Positions 26,300-35,714 are shown, counted from the stretch's first letter. The stretch: 64,000 nt of DNA from Advenella mimigardefordensis DPN7 (GCF_000521505.1 NZ_CP003915.1:930001-994000); one strand, 5' to 3'. Numbers and translations: made by a program. Notes: generated by a model from the letters alone, not told the origin.

Positions 26300-27004
26300 A
26301 TGAACTACACACTGGATTTCGCTTCGCTGCTTGACGGCCAGTACCCATGGCTCGTGCTACAGGGCGTATTGACAACGTTGAAAATGACATTGCTGGCCTG
26401 GCTGATTGCCTTCGGCCTTGGCAGTGTTCTGACGGTGGTACGTACACTCAATATCCGGGTGGTCAATTATCTGATTGCCGTATATGTGGCCTTTCACCGG
26501 AATGTGCCTATGCTGGTTCATATCCTGTTCTGGTACTTTGGGGTGGCCTCGATTGTGCCCGAGGCCATCAACGATGCCATCAATATCATTGGCGGCGAGT
26601 TCTTCTATTCAACCATTGCCATTGGCCTGGTGACCGCCGCTTACGTGACTGAAGACTTGCGCAGCGCGATCCGGTCGATACCGGCAGGTCAGATGGAGGC
26701 ATCCAGAACGCTGGGTTTGAATTATCTGCAATCGATGCGAAAAGTGATTTTGCCGCTGGCGTTTGTGGTCTCCATTCCTACACTTACGAATCAGACCCTG
26801 TTGCTGTTCAAAAACACCAGCCTTGCCATGGCTATCGGCCTGATCGAGCTGACAGGCGCTGGCCGCGAAATTGAGTCGGCGACGTTCAAAACCTTCGAAA
26901 TTTATTTGGTCGTCACCGTGATCTATCTGCTTATTTCGCTATGCCTGATGTTTATCGGCGCGGGTTTGTCCAGAAAGACCGCCTTTTGTGAAAAACGGTC
27001 TTAG
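26300..27004 (+). CDS. amino-acid ABC permease, first subunit
   Basis: A 234-residue PAAT permease with about five TM segments. The coupling loop TEDLRSAIRSIPAGQMEASR near residues 117-136 is followed by TLGLNYLQSMRKVILPLAF. FHRNVPMLVHILFWYFGV matches the GltJ/glutamate-aspartate type. It is part of the operon 23531-28440, 18 bases after the receptor gene. Confidence 0.92.
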   Translation: MNYTLDFASLLDGQYPWLVLQGVLTTLKMTLLAWLIAFGLGSVLTVVRTLNIRVVNYLIAVYVAFHRNVPMLVHILFWYFGVASIVPEAINDAINIIGGEFFYSTIAIGLVTAAYVTEDLRSAIRSIPAGQMEASRTLGLNYLQSMRKVILPLAFVVSIPTLTNQTLLLFKNTSLAMAIGLIELTGAGREIESATFKTFEIYLVVTVIYLLISLCLMFIGAGLSRKTAFCEKRS

Positions 27005-27012
27005 GAAATAGC

Positions 27013-27708
27013 ATGTTTGAAATACTTTCCGATAACTGGCTGTTGCTGCTGGTTGGACAATATCCCCAGGGTCCGTTGGGTGGGCTGGCAGCAACCATCG
27101 TGCTGGCCTTGCTCAGTCTGGTGTTTTCTTTTCCTTTGGGGATTGTGCTGGCGCTGTGCCGGATTAGCCCGGTACGGATGTTGTACTGGCCGGCCACCGC
27201 CGTGGTGTATGTCGTACGCGGACTGCCGTTGATTATGTTTATATTCTGGGCCTATTTCATGGTGCCGGTGATTATCAATCGACCCGTTGCCGGTACGACC
27301 ACCATGGTAGTGGCACTGGTGTTTTATGAGAGCGCTTATATTTCCGAGATTGTCCGCAGTGGCATCCAGGCATTGCCTGCGGGGCAGATGGAGGCAGGAC
27401 GCTCGCTCGGTCTGAGCTACTTTCAGACGATGCGCAAAGTCGTTTTGCCGCAGGCCCTGTTCAATACGATTCCAAGCATTTTGAGTCAGTTTATTTCAAC
27501 CGTGAAAGAGACGTCGTTGGGATTTGTCATCAGCGTGCATGAGCTGACCTTTGCCGCAAGCCAGATTAACAATATATTGCTGACCCGCCCGTTTGAAGTA
27601 TTCGGTTTGCTGGCACTAACTTACTTTTTTCTCAATCTGATTCTGGTGGGACTGGTGAAAGTGGTTGAGACGCGGATTGAACATAGCCGCATAGCATTTG
27701 AGGGATAG
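27013..27708 (+). CDS. amino-acid ABC permease, second subunit
   Basis: A 231-residue PAAT permease resembling GltK. VVYVVRGLPLIMFIFWAYF and the coupling loop SEIVRSGIQALPAGQMEAGR (near 112-131), then SLGLSYFQTMRKVVLPQAL. TTAGGAAAT is its ribosome site. It pairs with the 26300 product. The same SIPAGQMEA / ALPAGQMEA loop in both suggests a matched pair. Confidence 0.92.
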   Translation: MFEILSDNWLLLLVGQYPQGPLGGLAATIVLALLSLVFSFPLGIVLALCRISPVRMLYWPATAVVYVVRGLPLIMFIFWAYFMVPVIINRPVAGTTTMVVALVFYESAYISEIVRSGIQALPAGQMEAGRSLGLSYFQTMRKVVLPQALFNTIPSILSQFISTVKETSLGFVISVHELTFAASQINNILLTRPFEVFGLLALTYFFLNLILVGLVKVVETRIEHSRIAFEG

Positions 27709-27717
27709 GAGTTTGGA

Positions 27718-28440
27718 ATGATTCAGTTTAACAACGTGTCCAAGTGGTACGGCCAATATCAGGCCTTGTGCGACGTCACAGCCAGAGTGTCCCAGGGTGA
27801 AGTGCTGGTGGTGTGTGGACCTTCCGGCTCGGGTAAGTCTACACTGATTCGCACCGTCAATCGGCTTGAACCGATACAGGCGGGTTCCATCATTGTGGAT
27901 GAGCAGGATGTGAATGCCTGCAAATCAATAGACGCGTTGCGTAGTCATATCGGGTTTGTGTTTCAGCAGTTCAACCTGTTTCCCCATATGAGCGTACTGG
28001 ATAATCTGATGATGGCGCCGGTCCTGTTGAAACGCAGCGATAAAGCGGCAGCGCGAGCGAAGGCCACATCGCTGCTGGAACGGGTGGGCCTTGGCCATAA
28101 AGCCGCTGCGTTTCCTGGACAACTGTCAGGCGGGCAGCAGCAACGGGTCGCTATTGCCCGGGCACTGGCAATGAATCCAAAAATCATGCTGTTTGATGAA
28201 CCCACCAGCGCGCTGGACCCGGAAATGGTCAATGAGGTATTGCAGGTGATGAAGTCGCTGGCCACAGAAGGCATGACGATGATTTGCGTGACACACGAAA
28301 TGAATTTTGCGCGGGAGGTTGCCGATACGATCTGGTTCATGGATGCCGGCGCCATTGTCGAGCAGGCGGCGCCGGCAGCGTTTTTTACCCGGCCTCAGAC
28401 CGAGCGTGCACGCAAATTCCTGGCCGATATCAGGCATTGA
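27718..28440 (+). CDS. amino-acid ABC ATPase
   Basis: A 240-residue ABC ATPase of the GlnQ/GltL type. Walker [10 protein letters not shown] (38-46), [16 protein letters not shown], Walker [13 protein letters not shown] and the switch His in VTHEMNFA. Last gene of the aldolase/transaminase/importer operon. Its final 11 bases overlap the 3' end of the convergent LysR gene, so antisense interference between the two transcripts is possible. Confidence 0.95.
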   Translation: MIQFNNVSKWYGQYQALCDVTARVSQGEVLVVCGPSGSGKSTLIRTVNRLEPIQAGSIIVDEQDVNACKSIDALRSHIGFVFQQFNLFPHMSVLDNLMMAPVLLKRSDKAAARAKATSLLERVGLGHKAAAFPGQLSGGQQQRVAIARALAMNPKIMLFDEPTSALDPEMVNEVLQVMKSLATEGMTMICVTHEMNFAREVADTIWFMDAGAIVEQAAPAAFFTRPQTERARKFLADIRH

Positions 28441-29338
28441 TACCGCTGCCATAGGGGATGCTGAAATTACAGACATCCCTGGCCAGCGTGGCCACTTCCT
28501 TGTAGAGCATGGCATTGGCATTTTTTGCATACATGGCACAGTAAAGGGATCTGGGCGGGGCTTTGGATGTTTTCATCACCGCGAGCTTGCGGCTGGTGAC
28601 CAGCGGGTGGAAATAGTCGATGGGCAGGCAACAGATGCCGAATCCGGCAACGGTCAATCCAGCCATAGCCAGCAGGCTGTTGATCGTAAAAAGGTTTTGT
28701 TCTGCCGTATAGGGATGCAGCCAATCGTCATACAGGGAGTTGAGACCCGACTCCATGTCCTGGCGGATCAGCGACATTTCTGAAATGTCCTGTGGCGTAT
28801 AGACCCGGTCACTTGTGATCATGCCGGGACTACCGACCCAGGCGAAATTGACGTAATCAAGGGGATACTGCTCCAGCAATGGGGATCTGAATTCATTATG
28901 CAGAAAAGCCATATCCAGTTGTCCTTTGAGCAGGTTCTGCAGCAATTCTGCTGCCATGCCTGTTTTGGGGCTGACCGTGAGTTTGGGAAAGAGGATGCGC
29001 AGTTGTGCCATCAGGTCGGGAAGCCAGGTCATGGCCGTGATTTCGGTAATGCCCAGGCGCAATATGCCCGAAAACGTGTGGTGGCCTTTGAGTTTCATCA
29101 GCATCACATCGCGTTGCGTCAGCAGTTCGGAGGCCATCTCTACCATTTCCTGGCCTTTGGGGGTTAGCGTGGCCTTGTGGCCACTGCGATCAAAAATGTT
29201 TACATCGAAATCGGATTCCAGCTCCTGGATGCGCTTGGTAATGGCTGATTGGGTTGTATTCAGGCGTTGGGCGGCGCTGGCAAAACTACCCAGTTGCACC
29301 ACCCAGTAAAGGGCTTCGATTTGTTTGAATGTAAGCAT
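28430..29338 (-). CDS. LysR-family regulator, likely controller of the aldolase/transaminase operon
   Basis: A 302-residue LysR regulator: HTH residues 1-60 ([20 protein letters not shown], then [17 protein letters not shown]), effector domain about 90-295. It is convergent with the ABC operon and overlaps its last gene by 11 bases. A palindrome 72-88 bases before its ATG (29410-29426) closely matches those before the aldolase gene, so it likely regulates itself and that operon although separated from the promoter by 5 kb. The Bug gene at 29576 is divergent from it and could be a further target. Confidence 0.88.
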   Translation of the reverse strand: MLTFKQIEALYWVVQLGSFASAAQRLNTTQSAITKRIQELESDFDVNIFDRSGHKATLTPKGQEMVEMASELLTQRDVMLMKLKGHHTFSGILRLGITEITAMTWLPDLMAQLRILFPKLTVSPKTGMAAELLQNLLKGQLDMAFLHNEFRSPLLEQYPLDYVNFAWVGSPGMITSDRVYTPQDISEMSLIRQDMESGLNSLYDDWLHPYTAEQNLFTINSLLAMAGLTVAGFGICCLPIDYFHPLVTSRKLAVMKTSKAPPRSLYCAMYAKNANAMLYKEVATLARDVCNFSIPYGSGINA

Positions 29339-29409
29339 AGTGACTCAGGATTGTGTGGCAGGTGTGCAATATGTTTCGTATCCGGAGAAACGAAAGGGGA
29401 GACAAAATT

Positions 29410-29426
29410 GATTCCCTAAAAGAATC
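29410..29426. promoter_or_regulatory. candidate LysR operator
   Basis: GATTCCCTAAAAGAATC; its reverse complement GATTCTTTTAGGGAATC is nearly the same as ATTCCTTTTAGGAAT at 23441-23455. It lies in the 237-base gap between the LysR gene and the divergent Bug gene. Confidence 0.5.
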
Positions 29427-29575
29427 ATTATTATCAATCAATATTATTTTTTTTCAAACTCAATCATGGCCGCCAGGGCGTCCATCCATATTAATAGCCA
29501 TCGCCCTGACAGCAGCGGGCGGTGCATCTGACATCGAATTGTGGCGGCCTGCCACTCAAATAAAGGAGATTATTT

Positions 29576-30568
29576 ATGACAGCAAGCAAGACATTCAAAC
29601 CTTTTTATATGGCAGCCCTGGCGGGCGTGCTTACGTCTATTACTGTGCCAGCGACGGTGCATGCAGAGGCGTTCCCGGACCATGCCATCAAGCTGGTGGT
29701 GCCCTGGTCGCCAGGTGGCGCAACCGATGTGCTGGGGCGCATCCTGGCTAAGGGCATGGCAGCGCAGTTGAAGCAGACCGTAGTAGTGGAAAACAAGGCG
29801 GGCGCTGGCGGTAATATTGGTACAAGCTCATTTGTGCGGGAGAAAGCCGACGGCTATTCGCTGCTGGTAGCGACCAGTTCCACGAATGCCGCCAACCCAC
29901 ATTTGTACAAGCGTCTGGGGTTTGATGCGCAAAAGGATTTTGCGCCGGTCGCATTCGTGGCCAATATTCCAAATGTACTTGAGGTGCCTAAAGGCTCGCG
30001 CTTTACTTCTGCCACTGATCTGCTGAAGTTCGCCAGGGAAAAGCCCGGCGAACTCAATTATGGTTCCGCCGGTGTGGGCTCATCCCAGCATCTGGCTACG
30101 TCGCAACTGCAGCACCTGACAGGCGCCAGCTTTACCCATATTCCGTACAAGGGCAGTGGCCCTGCCGTCAGCGACCTGCTGGGCAAGCAACTTGATTTCA
30201 TGATCGATACAGGTTCCATGGCGCAGGTAAAAGGCGGCAATCTGACTGCCCTGGCGGTTGCGTCGACCAAACGCATTCCCTTCCTGCCTGATGTGCCCAC
30301 CTTTGAAGAGGTTGGCGTCAAAGGTATGATTGCTTCTGCGTGGTACGGCATTGTTGCACCGGCAGGTACGCCGCCGGAGGTTGTGGATACGCTGAACAAG
30401 GCGATCAATAATGCGCTGAAAGATCCGCAAACCCGTGCCCAGTTGGAAGGGATGGGGGCGCAGGTTGTCGAAGGAGACAATACGGCGGCCGAGTTTGGCA
30501 CGTTCATGCAATCTGAAATTACGCGTTACGGCCAATTGGTGGAATTGTCAGGCGCTAAGCCAGAGTAA
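29576..30568 (+). CDS. Bug-family periplasmic solute receptor
   Basis: A 330-residue TTT receptor. Signal peptide with cleavage near VHA/EA (residue 24), then FPDHAIKLVVPWSPGGATDV and NKAGAGGNIG (residues 75-84). TAAAGGAG precedes the ATG. A single gene between a divergent LysR and a convergent CoA-transferase; no TctAB partner. Regulated either by the 28430 LysR protein (palindrome at 29410) or constitutively. Confidence 0.9.
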   Translation: MTASKTFKPFYMAALAGVLTSITVPATVHAEAFPDHAIKLVVPWSPGGATDVLGRILAKGMAAQLKQTVVVENKAGAGGNIGTSSFVREKADGYSLLVATSSTNAANPHLYKRLGFDAQKDFAPVAFVANIPNVLEVPKGSRFTSATDLLKFAREKPGELNYGSAGVGSSQHLATSQLQHLTGASFTHIPYKGSGPAVSDLLGKQLDFMIDTGSMAQVKGGNLTALAVASTKRIPFLPDVPTFEEVGVKGMIASAWYGIVAPAGTPPEVVDTLNKAINNALKDPQTRAQLEGMGAQVVEGDNTAAEFGTFMQSEITRYGQLVELSGAKPE

Positions 30569-30581
30569 TAATGGCTGATAG

Positions 30582-30609
30582 CCGGGCGGTGTGCAACTAC
30601 AGCGCCCGG
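30582..30609. terminator. terminator-like hairpin
   Basis: CCGGGCG (30582-30588) / CGCCCGG (30603-30609), 14-base loop followed by TTT, between convergent Bug and CoA-transferase genes. Confidence 0.5.
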
Positions 30610-30633
30610 TTTGATCCATGTCTTGCAAGGCGT

Positions 30634-31875
30634 TTAACCAACGCTGGCTTGCTCGCCCGGATCGCTTTGGTAGGCTTCGCCAGCCTGCAGCATACTCGTG
30701 ATCTCTTTTGTGCATAAACCGGCCTCGAGCAGAATTTGCCGTGTATGCTCGCCAATCAGCGGCGCATGATGTCGCAACGTTGGAGAAAAACCGGTCATGC
30801 TGATCGGGACATTCAGGTGCCGGATAGTGCCCTGGGTGGGATGTTGCCGCTTTTCTACCAGGCCAACGTCGGCAATATGCGGATCCGTCAGCAGAGATGA
30901 AATAGTGTGGCAGGGCATACAAGGGATGTCATACCGGGTGAGTTGCTCCAGCCAGTATTGCGTATTGCATTTGGCAATTTCCCGGGCGCGCAGCGCAAAG
31001 AAATCGGCAATATGATCAATTCGATTAATGGCGCGATTAAAGCGAGGATCGGATTTGAGCTGCGGTAAGCCAAACGCATCGAACAGGGCCAATACCTGTG
31101 CGTCGGTATTGGTCGTAATGCAGATATAGCCGTCGCTGGTTTTGACCGGGCGGGCATTTTCGTCAAGCAAGCGTTTGTCACCGCTAGGCGAGATTGGCGG
31201 GTCAAACGATTCGCCGTATAAATGCTCGCTCAGCACCAGTGTTGCGTAGCTTTCAAACATCGGTACTTCAATCTCCCGCGGACCGGGATCGCGGGTTTGT
31301 GCATAGAGCGCGACCATAATGGTATTGGCAACCATAAGGGCCGCCGTTCGATCTACCACTACATACGGCACGTAGCGCGGTTCGCTGCCATTGTGTGCAA
31401 ACAGCGATGCCAGCGCGGTCGCTCCCTGCAAAATGGAATCATAGGCGGGACGATTGGCGTAGCGCCCCTGGCTGCCGAAGCCGACGATATTGCAATAAAT
31501 GAGGTCGGGATTGAGACTGCTTAGTGCACTGAACGAAATGCCCAGGCGGGCCATGGCGTCTGCCCGCATATTGTGGATGACAATATGCGATTGCGCGGCA
31601 AGTTTCATAAACGCCGACTTGCCCCGTTCCGCTTTCAGGTTCAGGCTGATGCTGCGTTTGTTGCGGTTCATGTGCATGAACTTTCCCGACATGCCCGGGG
31701 TGGGGGAGTGACCGGAAATCCAGCGAATGATGTCGCCCGACTGCGGCTCCAGCTTGATCACGTCTGCGCCGTAATCGGCCAGCGTTTGCGTGGCATAGGG
31801 GCCGACGACGGCAGAGGTCAGGTCCAGAATGCGGATGCCGGCCAGTGGCAGGGATTGGGGTGTGTTGTTATCCAT
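30634..31875 (-). CDS. CaiB/BaiF (class III) CoA-transferase
   Basis: A 413-residue family III CoA-transferase. LAGIRILDLTSAVVGPYATQ near the N-terminus and the catalytic Asp175 in YVVVDRTAALM. ATG 31875 has no strong ribosome site. It is divergent from the MarR-controlled region; a 25-bp near-perfect palindrome 83-107 bases upstream carries the same ATGGTTGA core as two sites before the 32790 operon, suggesting control by the MarR protein encoded between them. Probably activates the same substrate class as the 32790-40157 operon, which has its own CaiB gene. Confidence 0.92.
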   Translation of the reverse strand: MDNNTPQSLPLAGIRILDLTSAVVGPYATQTLADYGADVIKLEPQSGDIIRWISGHSPTPGMSGKFMHMNRNKRSISLNLKAERGKSAFMKLAAQSHIVIHNMRADAMARLGISFSALSSLNPDLIYCNIVGFGSQGRYANRPAYDSILQGATALASLFAHNGSEPRYVPYVVVDRTAALMVANTIMVALYAQTRDPGPREIEVPMFESYATLVLSEHLYGESFDPPISPSGDKRLLDENARPVKTSDGYICITTNTDAQVLALFDAFGLPQLKSDPRFNRAINRIDHIADFFALRAREIAKCNTQYWLEQLTRYDIPCMPCHTISSLLTDPHIADVGLVEKRQHPTQGTIRHLNVPISMTGFSPTLRHHAPLIGEHTRQILLEAGLCTKEITSMLQAGEAYQSDPGEQASVG

Positions 31876-31957
31876 GGGACGTAGCCGGGTCCGCGCCTGC
31901 TGGTAAACGTGTGGTCGCTATCACGATTGTCATTCCTCCTGAATATAATATAGTTTT

Positions 31958-31982
31958 TATCAGCCATATTATATGGTTGATA
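31958..31982. promoter_or_regulatory. candidate MarR operator at the CoA-transferase promoter
   Basis: Arms TATCAGCCATAT (31958-31969) and ATATGGTTGATA (31971-31982) around one T: 11 of 12 positions pair. A wider repeat, ATATAGTTT to AAACTATAT, flanks it. The core ATGGTTGA recurs at 32632 and 32672. Confidence 0.6.
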
Positions 31983-32089
31983 AATGAAACTATATCACGT
32001 TTGGGAAAGTTGTCATGATGTGATGCTGCTGTATTGCCCTGTCATGTGCAATAGCCGGTATGACAGGGGCGGGACGGCCACTGCGCGTG

Positions 32090-32563
32090 TCAGGCGCCTT
32101 TTTTTCCACCCGGCTGTAAATCCATCAGAATTTTCGTACGAAAAATCAACTTGTCGACGATCGTATCAAACATCTCTTTTTCCTGCGGTGTTAATACATC
32201 CAGGATTTCGTTATTTCTGCGCAGGGCGATCGGAAACGCACTGGCGTAGAGCTTTTCGCCTTCTTCCGAGAGTGACAGCTGGATGCTGCGACCATCACGG
32301 TCACTGTTTTTACGCTGGATCAGCCCACGCTCTGACAAACTGGCCACGGCCTTGCTGGCGCGGCTTTTATCAATATTGGCTTCTTTTGCCAATGTTTTCA
32401 ATGACATGGGAGCAAAGGCGGCGAGCAGGCCGATAAAACGCCAGCTCTGCTTATCCAGACCGAACAGGTCCTGGTTGATGGATTCTGCCAGCGTGCTGCT
32501 TAAAAACGCCAATCGGTTCAGGCGATACGAAAACAGTTCTTTGATGTTTTCAGGTTGCTTCAT
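32090..32563 (-). CDS. MarR-family regulator
   Basis: A 157-residue MarR-type dimeric winged-helix repressor. The recognition region is LKTLAKEANIDKSRASKAVASL, and the wing DRDGRSIQLSLSEEG carries the DxR motif typical of MarR. ATG 32563 is preferred; an upstream frame extends to 32629 but would add 22 residues unlike the family. It lies between the divergent promoters of the 30634 CoA-transferase and the 32790 operon, each with ATGGTTGA palindromes. MarR proteins of aromatic and CoA-ester catabolism typically release DNA on binding an acyl-CoA. Confidence 0.88.
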   Translation of the reverse strand: MKQPENIKELFSYRLNRLAFLSSTLAESINQDLFGLDKQSWRFIGLLAAFAPMSLKTLAKEANIDKSRASKAVASLSERGLIQRKNSDRDGRSIQLSLSEEGEKLYASAFPIALRRNNEILDVLTPQEKEMFDTIVDKLIFRTKILMDLQPGGKKGA

Positions 32564-32622
32564 GATGATTATCGTCTTCTGGTTACCAATGGGCTTAATC
32601 ATGCGGTATGTGATAAAAAAAA

Positions 32623-32689
32623 TCAACAAAAATGGTTGAATTAAGAAACTATCTGGTTTACGATTTAAATAATGGTTGAAAAAATCAAC
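32623..32689. promoter_or_regulatory. two candidate MarR operators before the 32790 operon
   Basis: TCAAC (32623-32627) N7 GTTGA (32635-32639), and GTTGA (32675-32679) N5 TCAAC (32685-32689). The 10-mer AATGGTTGAA occurs identically at 32631-32640 and 32671-32680, exactly 40 bases apart. Located between the MarR start and the operon start. Confidence 0.6.
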
Positions 32690-32789
32690 TAGTTTGCCGG
32701 ATGACCCTGCTCATTGTGCCTTGTGGGGCAGCCGGCAATGCCAGACAACTAACACTCATTTCTACTTATTGTTCGCAGGTGGACGCCGC

Positions 32790-33734
32790 ATGAAAACCCG
32801 TATTACCCAAATGTTGAATATTGAATATCCGATTATCCAGGCAGGCATGAGCTGGGCATCCTCCAGCGCAGCGTTGCCGATAGCGGTCTCCAATGCGGGT
32901 GGGTTGGGCATGATTGCTGCCGGACCGATGTATGAGCAGGATTTTCGTCAGGTGCTGCAAGCGGTTCGCGCCGGTACCGATAAACCATTTGCGGTGAATA
33001 TTCCGCTATACCGGCCAGGCGCACAGGCCTTTCTGGACATGGCCTATGAGTTTCGGGTTCCGGTTATTTTCGCTTCGCAGGGTGGGCCCAAAGCCCATCT
33101 CGCCCGTTTTCGCGAGATCGGGACAAAGTGGGTACACGTCGTGTCTACGCTGGAGCATGCAGGCAAGGCCGCTGCCGCGGGTGTGGATGCGCTGGCGGTG
33201 GTGGGCACCGAGGCTGGCGGACATCCACCGGCCAATGAGGTGAGCTCTCTGGTTATTGTGCGCAAGGCAGCCCGCGATTTTGCCTTGCCGATCGTGGGCG
33301 GCGGTGGTGTCGCTGACGGTTATGGCATTGCGGCCATGCTCGCGCTGGGCGCCGATGCGGTGCAGCTGGGTACGCGCTTTCTGATGACTGAAGAGGCCAG
33401 CGTACACGATGCCTATAAGTCTGTGGCGCTCGCAACGGGTGTAGACGGAACCGATCTGGTGGGACGCAAGGGTTTGCCGGTCAGAATGATTCGCAATGAT
33501 TTTGCCGCGCATATGCAGCAGGTTGACCAGTCTGGCTGCGACAAAGCGGCATACGAAGCCGAATTCAAAAAAAGTACCTTGCGGCAGGCGGCGCTGGATG
33601 GCGATGTGGCCTGGGGCAAAGTGGAAGTGGGCCAATCGGCCGGGCTGGTGGAAAGCATTATGTCTGTCCGTCAGCTCATGCAGCAGCTTGTTGCTGAACT
33701 GAATGATGCGCGGCGTGTGCTGAGCGAAATATAA
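32790..33734 (+). CDS. FMN-dependent nitronate monooxygenase / FabK-like oxidoreductase
   Basis: A 314-residue TIM-barrel flavoprotein of the 2-nitropropane dioxygenase family. N-terminal YPIIQAGMSWASSS, SNAGGLGMIAAG, the VVGTEAGGHPP segment (about residues 134-144) and the FMN-phosphate loop PIVGGGGVADGYGI followed by GADAVQLGTRFL. Family members oxidise alkyl nitronates, but many act as enoyl reductases or dehydrogenases on CoA/ACP esters, which fits this operon better. ATG 32790 with AGGTGG upstream; the frame is open to 32676 but that stretch contains a MarR site. First gene of the operon 32790-40157. Confidence 0.88.
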   Translation: MKTRITQMLNIEYPIIQAGMSWASSSAALPIAVSNAGGLGMIAAGPMYEQDFRQVLQAVRAGTDKPFAVNIPLYRPGAQAFLDMAYEFRVPVIFASQGGPKAHLARFREIGTKWVHVVSTLEHAGKAAAAGVDALAVVGTEAGGHPPANEVSSLVIVRKAARDFALPIVGGGGVADGYGIAAMLALGADAVQLGTRFLMTEEASVHDAYKSVALATGVDGTDLVGRKGLPVRMIRNDFAAHMQQVDQSGCDKAAYEAEFKKSTLRQAALDGDVAWGKVEVGQSAGLVESIMSVRQLMQQLVAELNDARRVLSEI

Positions 33735-33780
33735 ACCGCCTGCAATGAAAGATACATTTTATGAAAGAAAGGAAATAGAC

Positions 33781-34506
33781 ATGTCTGTGTTGCTGACAGA
33801 AATTGAGAATCATGTTCTGACCATTACTTTGAATCGGCCGGAAAAACACAATGCACTAAATACGGCGCTAACCCAGGCCTTGCTTGATGCCTTGAGGGTT
33901 GCAGAGCATGACCCGCAAGTGCGGGCGATTATCGTGCATGGCCAGGGCAAGTCCTTCTGCGCCGGCGCCGATATCGGAGAATTTTCCAGCCTGACGCCGG
34001 ACGCCACGAATCAGGTACTGGATCGTGCCGATCTGACCACTTCATTGCATTTGTCATTTTCAAAAATTGCCAAGCCGATTATTGCGGCGGTCCATGGCAA
34101 TGCGCTGGGTGGTGGCGCCGGGCTGGCGCTTGCCTGCGACCTGGTCGTGATGGCCGAGGATGCGCGCTTTGGCTATCCCGAACTGAAGCACGGGATTGTT
34201 GCGGCAGTGGTGCTGGCCAATCTGGTGCGGCAACTGGGACAAAAGAAGGCCTTTGAACTGGTCGCGATGGCCGAGCCGGTCAGTGGGCAACGTGCCTTTG
34301 AGCTTGATTTGGTCAATCGGGTTTGCCCGGCTGAAGAGGTGCTGGGCGAGGCTCGCCGCTACGCTGAAAAACTGGCTGGCTGGAGTCCCGTCGCGATGGC
34401 TACAACTAAACGTACGTTCTATCGTGCAGCAGACCTGGCGCTGGAAGAGGCACTGGCGGTAGGGCGCGATGCCAACGTCATGATGCGCGGGTTCAGTAAA
34501 AAATGA
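33781..34506 (+). CDS. enoyl-CoA hydratase
   Basis: A 241-residue crotonase with both catalytic Glu residues: E134 in FGYPELKHG and E159 in AFELVAMAEP. Oxyanion-hole segments KSFCAGADIGEF (57-68) and NALGGGAGLALACD (107-120) are intact. It should hydrate a 2-enoyl-CoA. ATG 33781 is chosen (AAGGAAA upstream); an in-frame ATG at 33745 adds 12 residues. Its stop overlaps the frame of the next gene's leader by four bases. Confidence 0.92.
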   Translation: MSVLLTEIENHVLTITLNRPEKHNALNTALTQALLDALRVAEHDPQVRAIIVHGQGKSFCAGADIGEFSSLTPDATNQVLDRADLTTSLHLSFSKIAKPIIAAVHGNALGGGAGLALACDLVVMAEDARFGYPELKHGIVAAVVLANLVRQLGQKKAFELVAMAEPVSGQRAFELDLVNRVCPAEEVLGEARRYAEKLAGWSPVAMATTKRTFYRAADLALEEALAVGRDANVMMRGFSKK

Positions 34507-34517
34507 AGGGAAACACG

Positions 34518-35714
34518 ATGCGACCACTGGAAGGGTTGAAAATACTCGATTTGTCACGGGTGCTGGCATGTCCGTTTGCCTCGATGATTCTTGCCGAAAT
34601 GGGCGCACAGGTGATCAAGGTGGAGCAGCCGGTCACCGGTGATGAAACGCGCCATTTTGAGCCGCGAGTGACAGGAGAAAACGGCAGCGAATCGGCCTAT
34701 TTTTTTGCCTTTAACCGCAGCAAGCAATCCATCACCGTTAATCTGCGTACGCCGGAGGGGCAGAAAATAATCAGGGATCTGGCGCGCGAGGCCGATGTGT
34801 TCCTGGAGAATTTCCCTGTGGATACCCTGAAAAAATACAGCCTGCACTACGATGCCATCAGGGAACACAATAGTGACATCGTCTATGTGTCGTGTACGGG
34901 CTTTGGCATGACAGGGCCCTACGCACCACGCAAAGGGTACGACACGGTCTTTCAGGCGATGGGCGGCATCATGAGCCTGACCGGTGAACGTGGTGGCGGT
35001 CCTGTCAAACCGGGCTTGCCCGTGGCTGACCTGACCTCCGGCTTATGGGTGGTGATCGCAATTCTGACGGCAGTTGTCGGGAAAGATCGTTCCGGTCATG
35101 GCTGTCACGTGGATTTTTCCATGTTCGACGGGCAGGTAGGGCTGCTGTCACTGGCCGCTGCCCGTTACTTCACGCTGGGTGAGGTGCCGGCCCGGCTGGG
35201 TACCGAACATCCGGGGCGTGTGCCTTCCGCAGCCTTCGAATGTGCTGACGGCAGGTGGGTACAGATTACCGGCAGCGATCAGCACTGGAAACCATTATGT
35301 GAACTGCTTGGGCTGGATCAGTGGGCGCAGGATGAGGTGCTGGCAAAAAATATCGAGCGGGTAAAGCGACGCGACGAGGTGATGCATGGGTTGCAGCAGG
35401 CCATTGGCAAGCTGGAACGTGCCCGTCTGTGCCAACTGTGCGACGAACGTGGTGTACCGGCAGGGCCGATATTATCGGTGGACGAGATTTTTGCCGATGC
35501 CCATGTGGCAAGCCGGGAGCTGGTACAGCGCTTTGCTCACCCTCAGGTGGGCGAATTCGAAGGGATTGCCGTGCCGTTCAAGTTTACTGGGTACGACGAT
35601 CCGGTCATGGGGCGACCACCCCTGCTTGGCGAACACACAGATCACATCCTTATGGAAAAGCTCGGGCTCACTCAGGAGCAAATCCAGGGGTTGCGGCAAC
35701 TGAAGGCAATTTGA
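34518..35714 (+). CDS. CaiB/BaiF (class III) CoA-transferase
   Basis: A 398-residue family III CoA-transferase. LEGLKILDLSRVLACPFASM at the N-terminus; catalytic Asp171 in LPVADLTSGLW. ATG 34518 has AAGGGA at the right distance; ATG 34503, overlapping the previous stop, would place the ribosome site inside the gene. With the acyl-CoA ligase at 37585 the operon has two ways to attach CoA. Third CaiB-family gene in the window. Confidence 0.92.
   Translation: MRPLEGLKILDLSRVLACPFASMILAEMGAQVIKVEQPVTGDETRHFEPRVTGENGSESAYFFAFNRSKQSITVNLRTPEGQKIIRDLAREADVFLENFPVDTLKKYSLHYDAIREHNSDIVYVSCTGFGMTGPYAPRKGYDTVFQAMGGIMSLTGERGGGPVKPGLPVADLTSGLWVVIAILTAVVGKDRSGHGCHVDFSMFDGQVGLLSLAAARYFTLGEVPARLGTEHPGRVPSAAFECADGRWVQITGSDQHWKPLCELLGLDQWAQDEVLAKNIERVKRRDEVMHGLQQAIGKLERARLCQLCDERGVPAGPILSVDEIFADAHVASRELVQRFAHPQVGEFEGIAVPFKFTGYDDPVMGRPPLLGEHTDHILMEKLGLTQEQIQGLRQLKAI

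Noticed and set aside
29339..29575. Possible small gene in the LysR-Bug gap (frame from 29353)
   Set aside because: It overlaps the LysR palindrome and the signal peptide of the Bug gene in another frame, and no ribosome site is visible.
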